From positions 1,178,001 to 1,242,000 of the forward strand of contig NZ_JASGKQ010000003.1 of the NCBI RefSeq assembly GCF_047654785.1: 64,000 bases of DNA, given 5' to 3'. Positions 1-8,630 of this stretch are shown here, in pieces. The position numbers and the translations under genes are program-made. Source of the DNA: Pelomonas sp047654785. GTDB taxonomy: Bacteria > Pseudomonadota > Gammaproteobacteria > Burkholderiales > Burkholderiaceae_C. The notes under the pieces are model-generated. The model searched no databases, was not told where the DNA came from, and saw only the letters and a program-made list of their open reading frames with translations. How positions within the stretch are numbered: the first letter of the stretch is position 1; each line of letters begins with the position of its first letter.

Positions 1-621
1 GCGCAGGCGACGCTGCCACCCCGGCTCGGCTACGAGCTGCTCGCGCGCCGGCCCGACCTGCAGGCCGCGCGCTGGCAGGTCGAGTCCGCCATGAGCCGCG
101 TGGAGGCGGCCCGGGCCGCCTTCTACCCGGAGATCGACCTCAGCGCCGCCCTCGGCCTGGACGCGCTCACGCTGCCGCGCCTGTTCCGGACGGCGAGCCG
201 CACCTTCCTCATCGGCCCGGCACTGGCGCTGCCGCTGTTCAGCACCGGCACGTTGAAGGGCCAGCTCGGCCAGGCCCGCGACGTGCGCGACGAACGCATC
301 GCCGACTACGACCAGCGCGTGCTCGATGCCGTGCGCGACGTGGCCCAGGCCGCCGCCGCGCTGCAAGGTCTGGCCGCCCAGGCGCGGCAGCAGCAGCAGG
401 CCATTTCTCTGGCCGAGTCCCAGCAGCGCAGCGCCGAAGCACGCCGACGCCAGGGCCTGGCCGGCAGCGCCAGCACCGTGCAGGCCACCCTGGCCGTGCT
501 GCGCGAGCGCCAGGCCGCGCTGCAGCTGGACCGCCAGCGGCTGCAGGCGGAAGTCGCCCTCACGCAGGCGTTGGGCGGCGGCTACCAGGCCGAGCCCTCC
601 TCACAGCCCTCCCGGAACTGA
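1..621 (+). CDS. Outer membrane efflux factor (NodT/OprM type), C-terminal part
   Basis: The reading frame is open from the first base, so the N-terminus lies outside the window. The visible 206 residues begin with LPPRLGYELLARRPDL and QAARWQVESA, a signature of the second half of RND/MFS-associated outer membrane factors. These form a trimeric TolC-like channel for tripartite drug efflux. Long alanine/glutamine-rich helical stretches (about residues 90-190) fit the periplasmic alpha-barrel. The stop lies 3 bases before the adaptor gene that follows, so the two are co-transcribed. No inner-membrane pump is visible; it may lie upstream of the window. The substrate cannot be deduced. Confidence 0.88.
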   Translation, partial: AQATLPPRLGYELLARRPDLQAARWQVESAMSRVEAARAAFYPEIDLSAALGLDALTLPRLFRTASRTFLIGPALALPLFSTGTLKGQLGQARDVRDERIADYDQRVLDAVRDVAQAAAALQGLAAQARQQQQAISLAESQQRSAEARRRQGLAGSASTVQATLAVLRERQAALQLDRQRLQAEVALTQALGGGYQAEPSSQPSRN

Positions 622-624
622 ACC

Positions 625-1809
625 ATGTCCACGACCACCTCCGACCCGACCCCCGGCGCCACCCCGCTCGAACGCAGGCGCCGCCGCGCCCTCGCCGGCA
701 TCACGGCGCTGTTCGTCATCGCCGGCCTGCTGTACGCCGCCTATGGCCACCTCGTGCTGTCCCGGCGCGAGACCACCGACAACGCCTACGTGGGCGGCAA
801 CATGGTCACGCTGTCGTCCCAGGTGGCCGGCAACGTCGCAGAGATCCGCGCCGACGAGACCCAGCTGGTGCAGGCGGGTGCCGAACTCGTCCGGCTCGAC
901 CCGGTGGACGCCGAGGTCGCGCTCGCCCAGGCCGAGGCGCGGCTGGGCAACACGGTGCGCCAGCTGCGCGAGCGCTATGCCGGCGTCGCGCAGTACGAGG
1001 CCGCCGTCGAGCTGCGCCGCCAGGATCTGAGGCGCACCCAGGACGACCTCGCCCGCCGCGAGCCGCTGGCGGCCGGCGACACCCTGCCGGCCGAGGAAAT
1101 CGCCCACGCGCGCCAGGCCGTCAGGAGCGCGCAGGCGGCGCTGGACGTCGCGCAGCGGCAGGTGGACGGCGCCCGCGCCGGCGTGCAGGGGGTGAGCCTG
1201 GCCGAGCACCCCAGCGTGCTGGCCGCGCGGGCCGAGTACGTGGCGGCCTGGATCGCGCTGCGCCGCAACGCCGTGGTGTCGCCGGTGACGGGCTATGTCG
1301 GCAAACGCAGCGTGCAGGTCGGCGGCCGCGTGATCCCGGGGACGGCGCTGATGTCCATCGTCTCGCTGGACCAGCTCTGGGTGGACGCGAATTTCAAGGA
1401 GTCGGAGCTGCCCAACATCCGCGTCGGCCAGCCCGCGCTGCTGGAGGCCGACGTCTACGGCAGCCAGGTCGAGTTCCACGGCAAGGTGCTGGGCCTGTCG
1501 CCCGGCACGGGCAGCGCCTTCTCGCTGCTGCCGGCGCAGAACGCGACGGGCAATTGGATCAAGGTCGTGCAGCGTGTGCCGGTGCGCATCGGGCTGGACC
1601 CGGCCGAACTGCGCGCGCACCCGCTGCGCATCGGCCTGTCGATGGACGTGACTGTGGACACCCGCGACACCAGCGGCGCCGTGCTCGGCACCGCCGCGCC
1701 GGCCGCCCCCGCCTACAGCACGCAGGCGCTGGGCCAGCCGCTGCAGCAGGCCGAGCAAGCGGCGGACGCGATCATCGCGAAGCAGGCCCTGCGCCCGCCC
1801 AAGGGCTGA
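625..1809 (+). CDS. emrA: EmrA-type HlyD-family membrane fusion protein
   Basis: This is a 394-residue periplasmic adaptor of a tripartite efflux pump that links an inner-membrane MFS transporter to the outer-membrane factor encoded just upstream. A single N-terminal membrane anchor spans about residues 22-42 and is preceded by an arginine cluster. It is followed by TTDNAYVGG, the typical start of the EmrA beta-barrel/lipoyl region. A coiled-coil hairpin (about 100-200) and the VSPVTGYVGKRSVQVGG segment complete the fold. Length matches EmrA. No EmrB-like permease follows; the next gene is unrelated. The exact substrate, and whether this is EmrA or the related AaeA/VceA, is not resolved. Confidence 0.85.
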   Translation: MSTTTSDPTPGATPLERRRRRALAGITALFVIAGLLYAAYGHLVLSRRETTDNAYVGGNMVTLSSQVAGNVAEIRADETQLVQAGAELVRLDPVDAEVALAQAEARLGNTVRQLRERYAGVAQYEAAVELRRQDLRRTQDDLARREPLAAGDTLPAEEIAHARQAVRSAQAALDVAQRQVDGARAGVQGVSLAEHPSVLAARAEYVAAWIALRRNAVVSPVTGYVGKRSVQVGGRVIPGTALMSIVSLDQLWVDANFKESELPNIRVGQPALLEADVYGSQVEFHGKVLGLSPGTGSAFSLLPAQNATGNWIKVVQRVPVRIGLDPAELRAHPLRIGLSMDVTVDTRDTSGAVLGTAAPAAPAYSTQALGQPLQQAEQAADAIIAKQALRPPKG

Positions 1810-1934
1810 ACTGCGGGGGAAGCCGCGGCCTTTTCGAGATGCACCGCGATCCCCGCCCTGCTCGCGGCTTGCCCCACCCCTTTGTGTCCGCCCCGACACA
1901 GGCTGAACACAGCCGGCTTACCGGCGCTACCAAG

Positions 1935-1970
1935 AATGAACCGTCCCGCCGCCCACGGCGGCGGTTCATT
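1935..1970 (+). repeat. Long stem-loop ahead of the EF-hand gene
   Basis: Outer arms AATGAACCG (1935-1943) and CGGTTCATT (1962-1970) pair perfectly. Inside them CCGCCG (1946-1951) pairs with CGGCGG (1956-1961), leaving a 4-base loop and a 2-base bulge. The 15-bp stem is not followed by a T-run, so it is not a normal intrinsic terminator. It ends 24 bases before the next start codon, where it could act as a leader hairpin, a mRNA-end stabiliser for emrA or a protein-binding palindrome. Confidence 0.6.
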
Positions 1971-1994
1971 CACCCGTAGCAAAAGGAGAAGCCC

Positions 1995-2699
1995 ATGAGC
2001 ACGATCAGCGGCCTTGGCGGTACCAACCGGATCTGGGACAGCGGGCCGGGCGCCCGCCGGGCGGAGCAGGAGGCGCGCAGGTTCGCCAAGGCGGACGGCG
2101 ACGGTAGCGGCGGCGTCGACGCGGCCGAACTGGCCGCGATGCTGGAACAGGGCGGCCAGTCCGCCGACGTCGACAGCGCGGCGCTGCTCCAGCAGATGGA
2201 CGGCGACGGCAGCCTGTCCGGCGACGAGCTGGGCCAGGGCCTGCGCGAGCTGATGCCGCCGCCGGCCTCGACGCTGGAGTTCGCGCAGGGCCGCGGCCCG
2301 GCCGGCGGCGGCGACGAGGCCTTCGCCACGATGGATGCCGATGGCGATGGCCAGCTCTCGAAGGCCGAGTTCGAGGCGGCGCGCTCCCCGCAGGCCGCGC
2401 CCGGCGCGGGCGGCCCGCCGCCTGCGCCACCCGGCGGCAGCGGCGGTACCGGCGCTACCGATGCCACCGCCGCCAGCGGCTTCGACCCGTTGGACGTCAA
2501 CCAGGACGGCGTCGTCTCCGAGCTGGAGCGGCTGGCCGGCCAACTCAAGGAACTGGCGAACACGGAGGCCGGCGATGACGGCCAGGGCCTGAACTCGCAG
2601 GTCGCCGCGCTGGCGCAGAAGCTCTACGACCAGATCAGCCGCAACTGGCTGCAGCCGGCGGCATCGGCCCCGGCGGGGCAGATCGACACGAGCGCCTGA
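1995..2699 (+). CDS. EF-hand calcium-binding protein
   Basis: The 234-residue protein carries three canonical EF-hand loops (DxDxSG..E at 34-45, DADGDGQLSKAE at 114-125, DVNQDGVVSELE at 167-178). A shortened, probably degenerate loop lies at 69-80. A proline/glycine-rich linker (about 136-160) separates the third and last loops. No signal peptide or membrane segment is evident, suggesting a cytoplasmic calcium sensor or buffer, although similar proteins are sometimes exported by non-classical routes. An AGGAG ribosome-binding site precedes the ATG. The gene stands alone between the efflux genes and a convergent oxidase gene, whose 3' end it overlaps by 65 bases. No specific partner can be named. 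Confidence 0.85.
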   Translation: MSTISGLGGTNRIWDSGPGARRAEQEARRFAKADGDGSGGVDAAELAAMLEQGGQSADVDSAALLQQMDGDGSLSGDELGQGLRELMPPPASTLEFAQGRGPAGGGDEAFATMDADGDGQLSKAEFEAARSPQAAPGAGGPPPAPPGGSGGTGATDATAASGFDPLDVNQDGVVSELERLAGQLKELANTEAGDDGQGLNSQVAALAQKLYDQISRNWLQPAASAPAGQIDTSA

Positions 2700-3792
2700 G
2701 CCCGCCATCACCGGCCAGGCTGGCCACGTGATCCGCGATCGCCAGCGCCGCCGTCAGCCCGGGCGACTCGATGCCGAACAGGTTGACCAGGCCCGGCGCG
2801 GCGGCATCGATGTGGAAATCCGCTGCCGGCTCGCCCGGGCCGCCCAGCTTGGGCCGGATGCCGCTGTAGGCCGGCTGCAGCGCGCCGGCCGGCAGGCCTG
2901 GCCAGTAGCCGCGCACCTCGGCCTCGAAGGCGGGCGCCAGTGCGGGATCAACGCCGTAGTCCAGCGCGGCGGGGTCGGTGCCGGGCAGCCACTGCACGTC
3001 CGGGCCGAAACGGGCCTGGCCGCCCAGGTCCAGCGTCAGGTGGATGCCCAGCCCGCCGTCCACCGGCAGCGGGTAGATCAGCCGCGAGAACGGCGCCCGC
3101 CCGGCCAGCGAGAAGTAGTGGCCGCGCGCGAAGCGCAGCGGCGGCGCCGGCCGGCCCAGCGCCGCGGCCACCTGCGCCGCGAACAGCCCGGCCGCGTTGA
3201 CGACCCGGCGCGCGCCCAGCTCGAAGTCCTCGCCGACGCGCAGCCGCCAGCCGGCCCCGTCGGGCGCGCCGCCGGTCACCGGGCTGGCCAGCGCCAGCGT
3301 GGCGCCTGCCTGCTCGGCGTCGGCCAGCAGCGCCGTCATCAGGCCGTGGCTGTCGACGATGCCGCTGGACGGCGACAGCAGCGCGCCGGCCGCCTCCAGT
3401 GCCGGCTCCAGCGCCCGCGTCTCGGCGCGGTCCAGCAGCCGCAGGTCGTCCACGCCGTTGGCCGCGCCGCTGGCGGCCAGCGCCTGCAGCCGGGGCAGGT
3501 CCTCGGCGCGGGTGGCGACGACCAGCTTGCCGCAGCGCCGGTGCGCGATGCCGCGCGCGGCGCAGTAGCCGTACAGCAGCGCCCGGCCGCGCACGCACAG
3601 CCGCGCCTTCAGGCTGCCGGCGGCGTGGTAGAGGCCGGCGTGGATGACCTCGCTGTTGCGCGACGAGATGCCGGTGCCGATCGCGCCGGCCGCCTCGATG
3701 ACGACCACCTCGCGCCCCTGCAGCGCCAGCGCGCGGGCGATGGCCAGGCCGACGACGCCGGCGCCGATGACGGCGACGTCGATGCGGTCCAT
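2635..3792 (-). CDS. lhgO: FAD-dependent L-2-hydroxyglutarate oxidase-like protein
   Basis: The 385-residue protein starts at MDRIDVAVIGAGVVGLAIAR, a clean dinucleotide-binding GxGxxG fold. It continues with SSRNSEVIHAGLYH, the active-site signature of the LhgO/L2HGDH subfamily of DAO-type flavoproteins. The C-terminal half has YSGIRPKL and FGIESPGLTAALAIADHVA, also typical. Such enzymes oxidise L-2-hydroxyglutarate to 2-oxoglutarate at the membrane. An in-frame ATG further upstream would lie inside an intergenic palindromic repeat and add a non-homologous leader, so the start at 3792 is preferred. The last 21 codons overlap the convergent EF-hand gene. Proximity to gcdH and kyn genes fits glutarate/lysine/tryptophan breakdown, but specificity is inferred. 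Confidence 0.8.
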   Translation of the reverse strand: MDRIDVAVIGAGVVGLAIARALALQGREVVVIEAAGAIGTGISSRNSEVIHAGLYHAAGSLKARLCVRGRALLYGYCAARGIAHRRCGKLVVATRAEDLPRLQALAASGAANGVDDLRLLDRAETRALEPALEAAGALLSPSSGIVDSHGLMTALLADAEQAGATLALASPVTGGAPDGAGWRLRVGEDFELGARRVVNAAGLFAAQVAAALGRPAPPLRFARGHYFSLAGRAPFSRLIYPLPVDGGLGIHLTLDLGGQARFGPDVQWLPGTDPAALDYGVDPALAPAFEAEVRGYWPGLPAGALQPAYSGIRPKLGGPGEPAADFHIDAAAPGLVNLFGIESPGLTAALAIADHVASLAGDGGLRRSCRSAPPGPMPPAAASCG

Positions 3793-3795
3793 GTC

Positions 3796-3955
3796 AGAGC
3801 TTGTGAATGAATCCCGCGCGACCGAGCAGCCCGCGCAGGTGGGGCCAATCAAGGCGCAAAGCGTAGGCGTAGCTCGGGCTACGGCGAGCATTTGCAACGC
3901 CGAGTGGCCGCGCCTGCGCGGGATGAGCGGGCGTGTGGGATTTGTTCACAAGCCC
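3796..3955. repeat. Palindromic MITE/REP-like element of about 155 bp
   Basis: The stretch between the aminopeptidase and oxidase genes folds back on itself. The outer arms GCTTGTGAATGAATCCC (3799-3815) and GGGATTTGTTCACAAGC (3937-3953) match at 15 of 17 positions in inverse orientation. CCGCGCAGG (3831-3839) pairs with CCTGCGCGG (3913-3921), and a central hairpin CGTAGC-TCGG-GCTACG sits near 3868-3883. No protein is encoded. Similar structured intergenic repeats are common in Burkholderiales. The element begins right after the aminopeptidase stop codon and may limit read-through or stabilise mRNA. Confidence 0.65.
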
Positions 3956-5773
3956 TCAGCCCGCCAGCGGCTCGGTGCGCTCGACCAGCCAGGCCAGCGC
4001 CGCGCCGCCCACCAGCGGCCGCAGCCGCTCGCGCACGGTGGCGTGGTAGCCGTTCAGCCAGGCGATCTCGTCGGCGCGCAGCAGGCTGGCGTCGATGCAG
4101 CGGGTGTCGATGGGGCACAGCGTCAGCGTCTCGAATGCCAGCATCTCGCCGAAGGCGCCGTGCTCCGGCGTGTCCACGGCGACGTTCAGCACCAGGTTCT
4201 CGATGCGCACGCCCCACTGGCCCGGCCGGTACAGGCCAGGCTCGATCGAGGTGACCATGCCGGGCTCCATCGCCATCGTCGCGTCGGGGATGGCCTTGCT
4301 GATGCTCTGCGGACCCTCGTGCACGTTCATGAAATAGCCGACGCCGTGGCCGGTGCCGTGGCCGTAGTCCAGGCCGTGTTCCCACAGCGGCGCCCGGGCG
4401 ATGGCGTCCAGCATCGGGCTCAGCGTGCCGCGCGGGAAGCGGGTGCGCGACAGCGCGATGGTGCCCTTCAGCACCCGCGTGTAGTCGCGCTTCTGCGCGT
4501 CCGACACCCGGCCGATGGGCCAGACGCGCGTGATGTCGGTCGTGCCGCCGAGGTACTGGCCGCCGGAGTCGATCAGCAGCAGGCCGTCGCCCTCGATCTG
4601 CGAGAACGACTCGGGCAGCGCGCGGTAGTGCGGCAGCGCGCCGTTGGCGTTGAAGCCGGCGATGGTGCTGAAGCTCAGGCCGACGAAGCCGGGGCGCTTG
4701 GCGCGCTCGGCGGACAGCCGGGCATCCACGTCCAGCTCGCTCCAGCGCTCGCCGCGCGCCAGCGAGGCCTCGAACGCGGCGTAGAACTCGCACAGGGCCG
4801 CGCCGTCCTGGGCCATGGCCTCGCGGATGAAGGCGGCTTCCTCGGCCGTCTTGCGGCTCTTCAGCAGCGTGCTGGGGTTGATCTGCTCGACGACCTGCAC
4901 GCCCGCCGGCACGGCCTCGCGCAGGCCCAGCGTCACGCGCTTCGGGTCGACCAGCAGCGTGGCGCCGGCCGGCAGCGCGGCCAGCGCGGCGGCGGCCCCG
5001 GCATAGGGCGCGAGCCGGATGCCGTCGGCCGCGAGCCGGGCGGCCACGTCGGCGGGCACCTTGCCGTCGGCGATGAAGAGCTGGCCGCCGGCCGTGTCCA
5101 GCAGCAGGTGGGCGATGAAGACCGGGTTGCACTCCACGTCCGAGCCGCGCAGGTTCAGCAGCCAGGCGAGGTCATCGACGGTGGAGACCAGGTGGTGGCT
5201 GGCCTGCGCGGCGGCCATCGCGGCGCGCACGCGGGCCAGCTTGTCGGCGCGGCTCACGGCGGCCTGCGGCGGCTGGTGCTCGTAGACGGGCTGGCCGGGC
5301 AGGCCGGGGCGGCCGTCCCAGGCGTCCTGCACCAGGTCGAGGTCGGTGCGCAGCGCGATGCCGGCGCGCGCCAGCGCCGTGCGCAGCGCGTTGGCCAGCG
5401 CCAGGCCCAGCACCTGGCCATCCACGGCCAGCACCTGGCCGGGCTGCAACTGCCGGGCGAGCCAGTCGATGTACTGCGTCGAGGCGCCGGAGCTGACCTT
5501 TTCGAGCGCGATGCCGGTGCCGGCGAGCTGGGCCTCGGCCTGCGTCCAGTAACGGCTGTCGGCGAACAGTGCGGCGCCGTCGCGCGTGACGACGAGGTTG
5601 CCCATCGAGCCGGTGAAGCCCGACGCCCACTGCCGGCCCTGCCAGCGCTCGGGCAGGTACTCGGACAGATGCGGGTCGGCCGAGGGCACGAGCACGGCGT
5701 GGACGCCATGGGCGGCGAGGGCGTCGCGCAGGCGTTCGATGCGCAAATGGGTGTCGGAGGTGCGGGTGTCCAT
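3956..5773 (-). CDS. pepP: Aminopeptidase P family (M24B) Xaa-Pro aminopeptidase
   Basis: The 605-residue protein matches the long, two-creatinase-domain form of aminopeptidase P (about 600 residues), which removes an N-terminal residue before proline using two metal ions. The ligands are visible: LLLIDSGGQYLGGTTDITR (two Asp), HGTGHGVGYFMNVHEGP (His), TSIEPGLYRPGQWGVRIEN (two Glu). The start MDTRTSDTHLRIERLRDALA is chosen because it begins the creatinase N-domain; the frame stays open upstream only as antisense-free shadow of kynA. It lies 26 bases after kynA on the same strand and is probably read from the kyn promoter, although a metabolic link with tryptophan breakdown is not obvious. Confidence 0.9.
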   Translation of the reverse strand: MDTRTSDTHLRIERLRDALAAHGVHAVLVPSADPHLSEYLPERWQGRQWASGFTGSMGNLVVTRDGAALFADSRYWTQAEAQLAGTGIALEKVSSGASTQYIDWLARQLQPGQVLAVDGQVLGLALANALRTALARAGIALRTDLDLVQDAWDGRPGLPGQPVYEHQPPQAAVSRADKLARVRAAMAAAQASHHLVSTVDDLAWLLNLRGSDVECNPVFIAHLLLDTAGGQLFIADGKVPADVAARLAADGIRLAPYAGAAAALAALPAGATLLVDPKRVTLGLREAVPAGVQVVEQINPSTLLKSRKTAEEAAFIREAMAQDGAALCEFYAAFEASLARGERWSELDVDARLSAERAKRPGFVGLSFSTIAGFNANGALPHYRALPESFSQIEGDGLLLIDSGGQYLGGTTDITRVWPIGRVSDAQKRDYTRVLKGTIALSRTRFPRGTLSPMLDAIARAPLWEHGLDYGHGTGHGVGYFMNVHEGPQSISKAIPDATMAMEPGMVTSIEPGLYRPGQWGVRIENLVLNVAVDTPEHGAFGEMLAFETLTLCPIDTRCIDASLLRADEIAWLNGYHATVRERLRPLVGGAALAWLVERTEPLAG

Positions 5774-5799
5774 GGCTTGGGATTCTAGGTTTCGGCCGA

Positions 5800-6627
5800 T
5801 TACAGATCCGTTCGTAACGCCCACAGCTCCGGGAACAGCACCACGTCCAGCATCTTGCGCAGGTAGCTGACGCCGCCCGTGCCGCCGGTGCCGCGCTTGA
5901 AGCCGATGACGCGCTCCACGGTCGTCACGTGACGGAAGCGCCAGAGGCGGAAGGCGTCCTCCAGGTCCACCAGTTCCTCGCCCATCTGGTAGAGGTCCCA
6001 GTGCGTGCGCGGCTCGCGGTAGACGGCCAGCCAGGCGTCCTTCACGCCGTCGTCGGCCGGGTAGGGCAGGGTCCAGTCGCGCGCCAGGTGCGAGGCCGGC
6101 ACCGGCAGGCCGCGGCGGGCCATCAGCTGCAGCACCTGGTCGTACAGCGAGGGTGCGTCGAAGGCCTGCTTCACCTGGGCCAGCAGCTCGGGCCGGTGCT
6201 CGTGGGGCTTGAGCAGGGCGGCGTTCTTGTTGCCGAGCATGAACTCGATGCGGCGGTACTGCGCGCTCTGGAAGCCGCTGCTTTTGGCGAGGTAGGGGCG
6301 GATCGCGCTGTACTCGGGCGGCGTCATCGTCGCCAGCACGTCCCAGGCGTGGACGAGCTGCTCCATGATGCGCGACACCCGCGCCAGCATCTTGAAGGCC
6401 TCGGGCAGGCGGTCCGCCGCGACGTGGGCGACCGCCGCCTGCAGTTCGTGCAGCATCAGCTTCATCCACAGCTCCGAGGTCTGATGCTGGACGATGAAGA
6501 GCATCTCGTTGTGGTCGGGCGAGCGCGGCGCCTGCGCGTTCAGGATGGCGTCGAGCTGCAGGTAGTCGCCATAGCTCATGTCGCCGGAGAAATCGAGCTG
6601 GGCGCCGTGGTGGTCGAGCGTGCTCAT
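5800..6627 (-). CDS. kynA: Tryptophan 2,3-dioxygenase
   Basis: The 275-residue haem enzyme opens L-tryptophan to N-formylkynurenine, the first step of the kynurenine pathway. Diagnostic segments are MSYGDYLQLDAILNAQ, NEMLFIVQHQTSELWMKL (substrate-side His) and LWRFRHVTTVERVIGFKRG (proximal haem His and the C-terminal substrate loop). Its ATG shares one base with the TGA of kynU (TGATG), so translation is coupled. Gene order kynB-kynU-kynA is the standard betaproteobacterial arrangement. No separate promoter is visible in front of kynA. Confidence 0.96.
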   Translation of the reverse strand: MSTLDHHGAQLDFSGDMSYGDYLQLDAILNAQAPRSPDHNEMLFIVQHQTSELWMKLMLHELQAAVAHVAADRLPEAFKMLARVSRIMEQLVHAWDVLATMTPPEYSAIRPYLAKSSGFQSAQYRRIEFMLGNKNAALLKPHEHRPELLAQVKQAFDAPSLYDQVLQLMARRGLPVPASHLARDWTLPYPADDGVKDAWLAVYREPRTHWDLYQMGEELVDLEDAFRLWRFRHVTTVERVIGFKRGTGGTGGVSYLRKMLDVVLFPELWALRTDL

Positions 6628-7877
6628 CAGGTCACCGAATGCCGTTGCATGAATTGGGGCTGGCGCCAGGCCTCGGTGGCCAGCACGTCGGCGAGCGCTG
6701 CGACCGCCTCGGCGCCATCGACGAAGCGCGTGTACAGCGGCGTGAAGCCGAATCTCAGCAGGCCGGGCTCGCCGGCCCGGAAGTCGCCGACGACGCCGCG
6801 CGCGATCAGCGCCTGCATCACCGCATAGCCGTCCACCCCGGCCGGCAGCGAGAGCGACACCTGCGAGCCGCGCAGCGCCGGGTCGCGCGGCGACTCCAGG
6901 CGCGCCTGCGGCAGCTGCGCGTCCACCCCGGCGATGAAGGCCTCGGTCAGCGCCAGCGACTTGCGGCGCAGCGCGGCCATGCCGCCGAGCCGCTGCGCGG
7001 CGTCGAACACGTCGAGCGCGGCGTCCAGCGCGGCGCAGGCCAGCACCGGCGGCGTGCCGCACTGGAACTGCTGGATGCCGCCGGCCGGCCGGTAGCCGCC
7101 CGAGAACTCGAAGGGTGCGGCATGGCCCAGCCAGCCGGACAGCGGCTGCGCGGCATGGCCGTGGTGGCGCGGGTGCATCCAGACGAAGGCCGGTGCGCCG
7201 GGGCCGCCGTTCAGGTATTTGTAGCCGCAGCCGACGGCGAAGTCGGCATCGCTGCCGCGCAGGTCGACCGGCACCGCGCCCGCGCTGTGGCAGAGATCCC
7301 AGACGGCCAGCGCGCCGGCCGCGTGCGCCTGCCGCGTCAGCGCGGCCATGTCGTGCATGCGGCCGCTGCGGTAGTTCACGTGGGTCAGCATCAGCACCGC
7401 GCAGCGCTCGTCCAGCAGCGCCGGCAGGCCCTCGGGCGTGTCGGCCAGCACCAGCTCGCCGCCGTGGGCCTGCACGACGCTCTGCGCGATGTAGTCGTCG
7501 GTCGGGAAGTTGCCGCGCTCGCCGACGATGCGCAGGCGCCCGGGCCGCAGCCGCAGCGCCGCGTGCAGCACCTTGTAGAGGTTGACGGAGGTGGAGTCGG
7601 CCACCAGCACCTCGCCCGGGCCGGCGCCGAGCCAGGGCGCCAGGCGGTCGCCGAGCCGGCGCGGCAGCGTGATCCAGCCGGCCGTGTTCCAACTGGCGAT
7701 CAGGCCCTGGCCCCATTCCTGCTGCACCGCGCGGGCGATGCGCTCCGGCGTGGCCCGGGGCAGCGCGCCGAGCGAGTTGCCGTCCAGGTAGACCACGCCG
7801 GGCGGCAGCGTGAAATGCTCGCGCAAGGGCGCGAGCGGGTCGTGCGCGTCGAGCGCGAGGGCGTCGTCTCGGGTCAT
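6627..7877 (-). CDS. kynU: Kynureninase
   Basis: The 416-residue PLP enzyme cleaves kynurenine to anthranilate and alanine. The sequence shows VYLDGNSLGALP near the N-terminus, WDLCHSAGAVPVDL with the PLP-ring Asp, and GCGYKYLNGGPGAPAF with the Schiff-base lysine. Length equals the family norm. It overlaps the upstream kynB by the four bases ATGA and the downstream kynA by one base, so all three are translated as one coupled unit in pathway order except that the dioxygenase comes last. Confidence 0.96.
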   Translation of the reverse strand: MTRDDALALDAHDPLAPLREHFTLPPGVVYLDGNSLGALPRATPERIARAVQQEWGQGLIASWNTAGWITLPRRLGDRLAPWLGAGPGEVLVADSTSVNLYKVLHAALRLRPGRLRIVGERGNFPTDDYIAQSVVQAHGGELVLADTPEGLPALLDERCAVLMLTHVNYRSGRMHDMAALTRQAHAAGALAVWDLCHSAGAVPVDLRGSDADFAVGCGYKYLNGGPGAPAFVWMHPRHHGHAAQPLSGWLGHAAPFEFSGGYRPAGGIQQFQCGTPPVLACAALDAALDVFDAAQRLGGMAALRRKSLALTEAFIAGVDAQLPQARLESPRDPALRGSQVSLSLPAGVDGYAVMQALIARGVVGDFRAGEPGLLRFGFTPLYTRFVDGAEAVAALADVLATEAWRQPQFMQRHSVT

Positions 7878-8518
7878 GGCAGTTCCCGCAGGATGGCGCG
7901 CACCGGCGAGGCGCAGGCGCCGTGGAGCTTGAGGGGCAGGGCGATCAGCTCGTAGTCGCCCTCGGGCACGTCGTCCAGCACCAGGTTTTCCAGCACGCGC
8001 AGGTCCAGCCTGTGCAGTTGCTGGTGGCTGTCCAGCGACTTGGAGTCGGCCGGGTCCACGCTGGGCGTGTCGATGCCGATCAGCACCACGCCGCGCGCGG
8101 CCAGCCACTCGACGGTTTCGGGCGCGTAGGCGGCGAAGGCGGGATCCCACGCCGTGGCGGCGCGTTCGCAGCAGCGCACCAGCACGCGCGGCGGCAGGCC
8201 GGGCTCCGCATGCCGCAGGTGCTCGACGGTGACCTGCGGCGCGGCGCCGAGCGCGTGGATGACGCGGCAGGGCCCCAGGTAGGGCGCCAGCGCAACGTCG
8301 GCGATGGCCGGCGCGCCGTTCGCGTAGTGCAGCGGCGCATCGGCATGCGCGCCGACATGGGGCGACAGGCTGATCGCGCTGAGGTTGACCGGGCAGCCGG
8401 GGCCGAGCCGGGCCGTCCAGCGCAGCGTATAGGGCTCGTCGCCGGGGAAGCGGGGGGAGTCGGGCGCGATGGTGGGGGAGATGTCCCACAGGCGCGGCGG
8501 GAGGCGGGAAGGGCTCAT
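7874..8518 (-). CDS. kynB: Kynurenine formamidase (arylformamidase)
   Basis: The 214-residue protein is the metal-dependent bacterial formamidase that hydrolyses N-formylkynurenine to kynurenine. The hallmark HVGAHADAPLHY motif (family HxGTHxDxPxH) supplies the metal ligands; LWDISPTIAPDSPRFPGDEP near the start and GIDTPSVDPADSKSLDSHQ in the second half are equally typical. It is the first gene of the kyn operon. The region upstream is divergent with a binding-protein-like gene and carries inverted repeats that may bind the kyn regulator; no kynR gene is present in the window. Confidence 0.95.
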   Translation of the reverse strand: MSPSRLPPRLWDISPTIAPDSPRFPGDEPYTLRWTARLGPGCPVNLSAISLSPHVGAHADAPLHYANGAPAIADVALAPYLGPCRVIHALGAAPQVTVEHLRHAEPGLPPRVLVRCCERAATAWDPAFAAYAPETVEWLAARGVVLIGIDTPSVDPADSKSLDSHQQLHRLDLRVLENLVLDDVPEGDYELIALPLKLHGACASPVRAILRELP

Positions 8519-8552
8519 GGCGGCGGCACCATAGCAATGGCGGGGCGGGCGT

Positions 8553-8606
8553 GGTGTCGGTTAATTCCAACTGCGCGGCCGCTGGCACCAACGAGGTGCC
8601 GACACC
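8553..8606. promoter_or_regulatory. Inverted repeats in the kynB divergent promoter region
   Basis: GGTGTCGG (8553-8560) is matched in inverse orientation by CCGACACC (8599-8606), and a tighter palindrome GGCACC-AACGA-GGTGCC lies at 8584-8600 inside it. The pair sits 35-90 bases upstream of kynB. In related bacteria kyn genes answer to an Lrp/AsnC-type regulator (KynR) that binds such spaced palindromes; that this is its site is an inference. The palindromes would equally cover the promoter of the divergent gene. Confidence 0.35.
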
Positions 8607-8630
8607 AGCCCGCTACGTATCATCACGGCC

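Noticed and set aside
3793..3897. 35-codon N-terminal extension of the LhgO-like protein
   Set aside because: It is encoded by the palindromic repeat and lacks similarity to the family; the ATG at 3792 directly precedes the FAD-binding fold.
5774..6469. Upstream extension of the aminopeptidase frame across kynA
   Set aside because: The extra residues overlap kynA in another frame and lack creatinase similarity; the start at 5773 begins the conserved domain.
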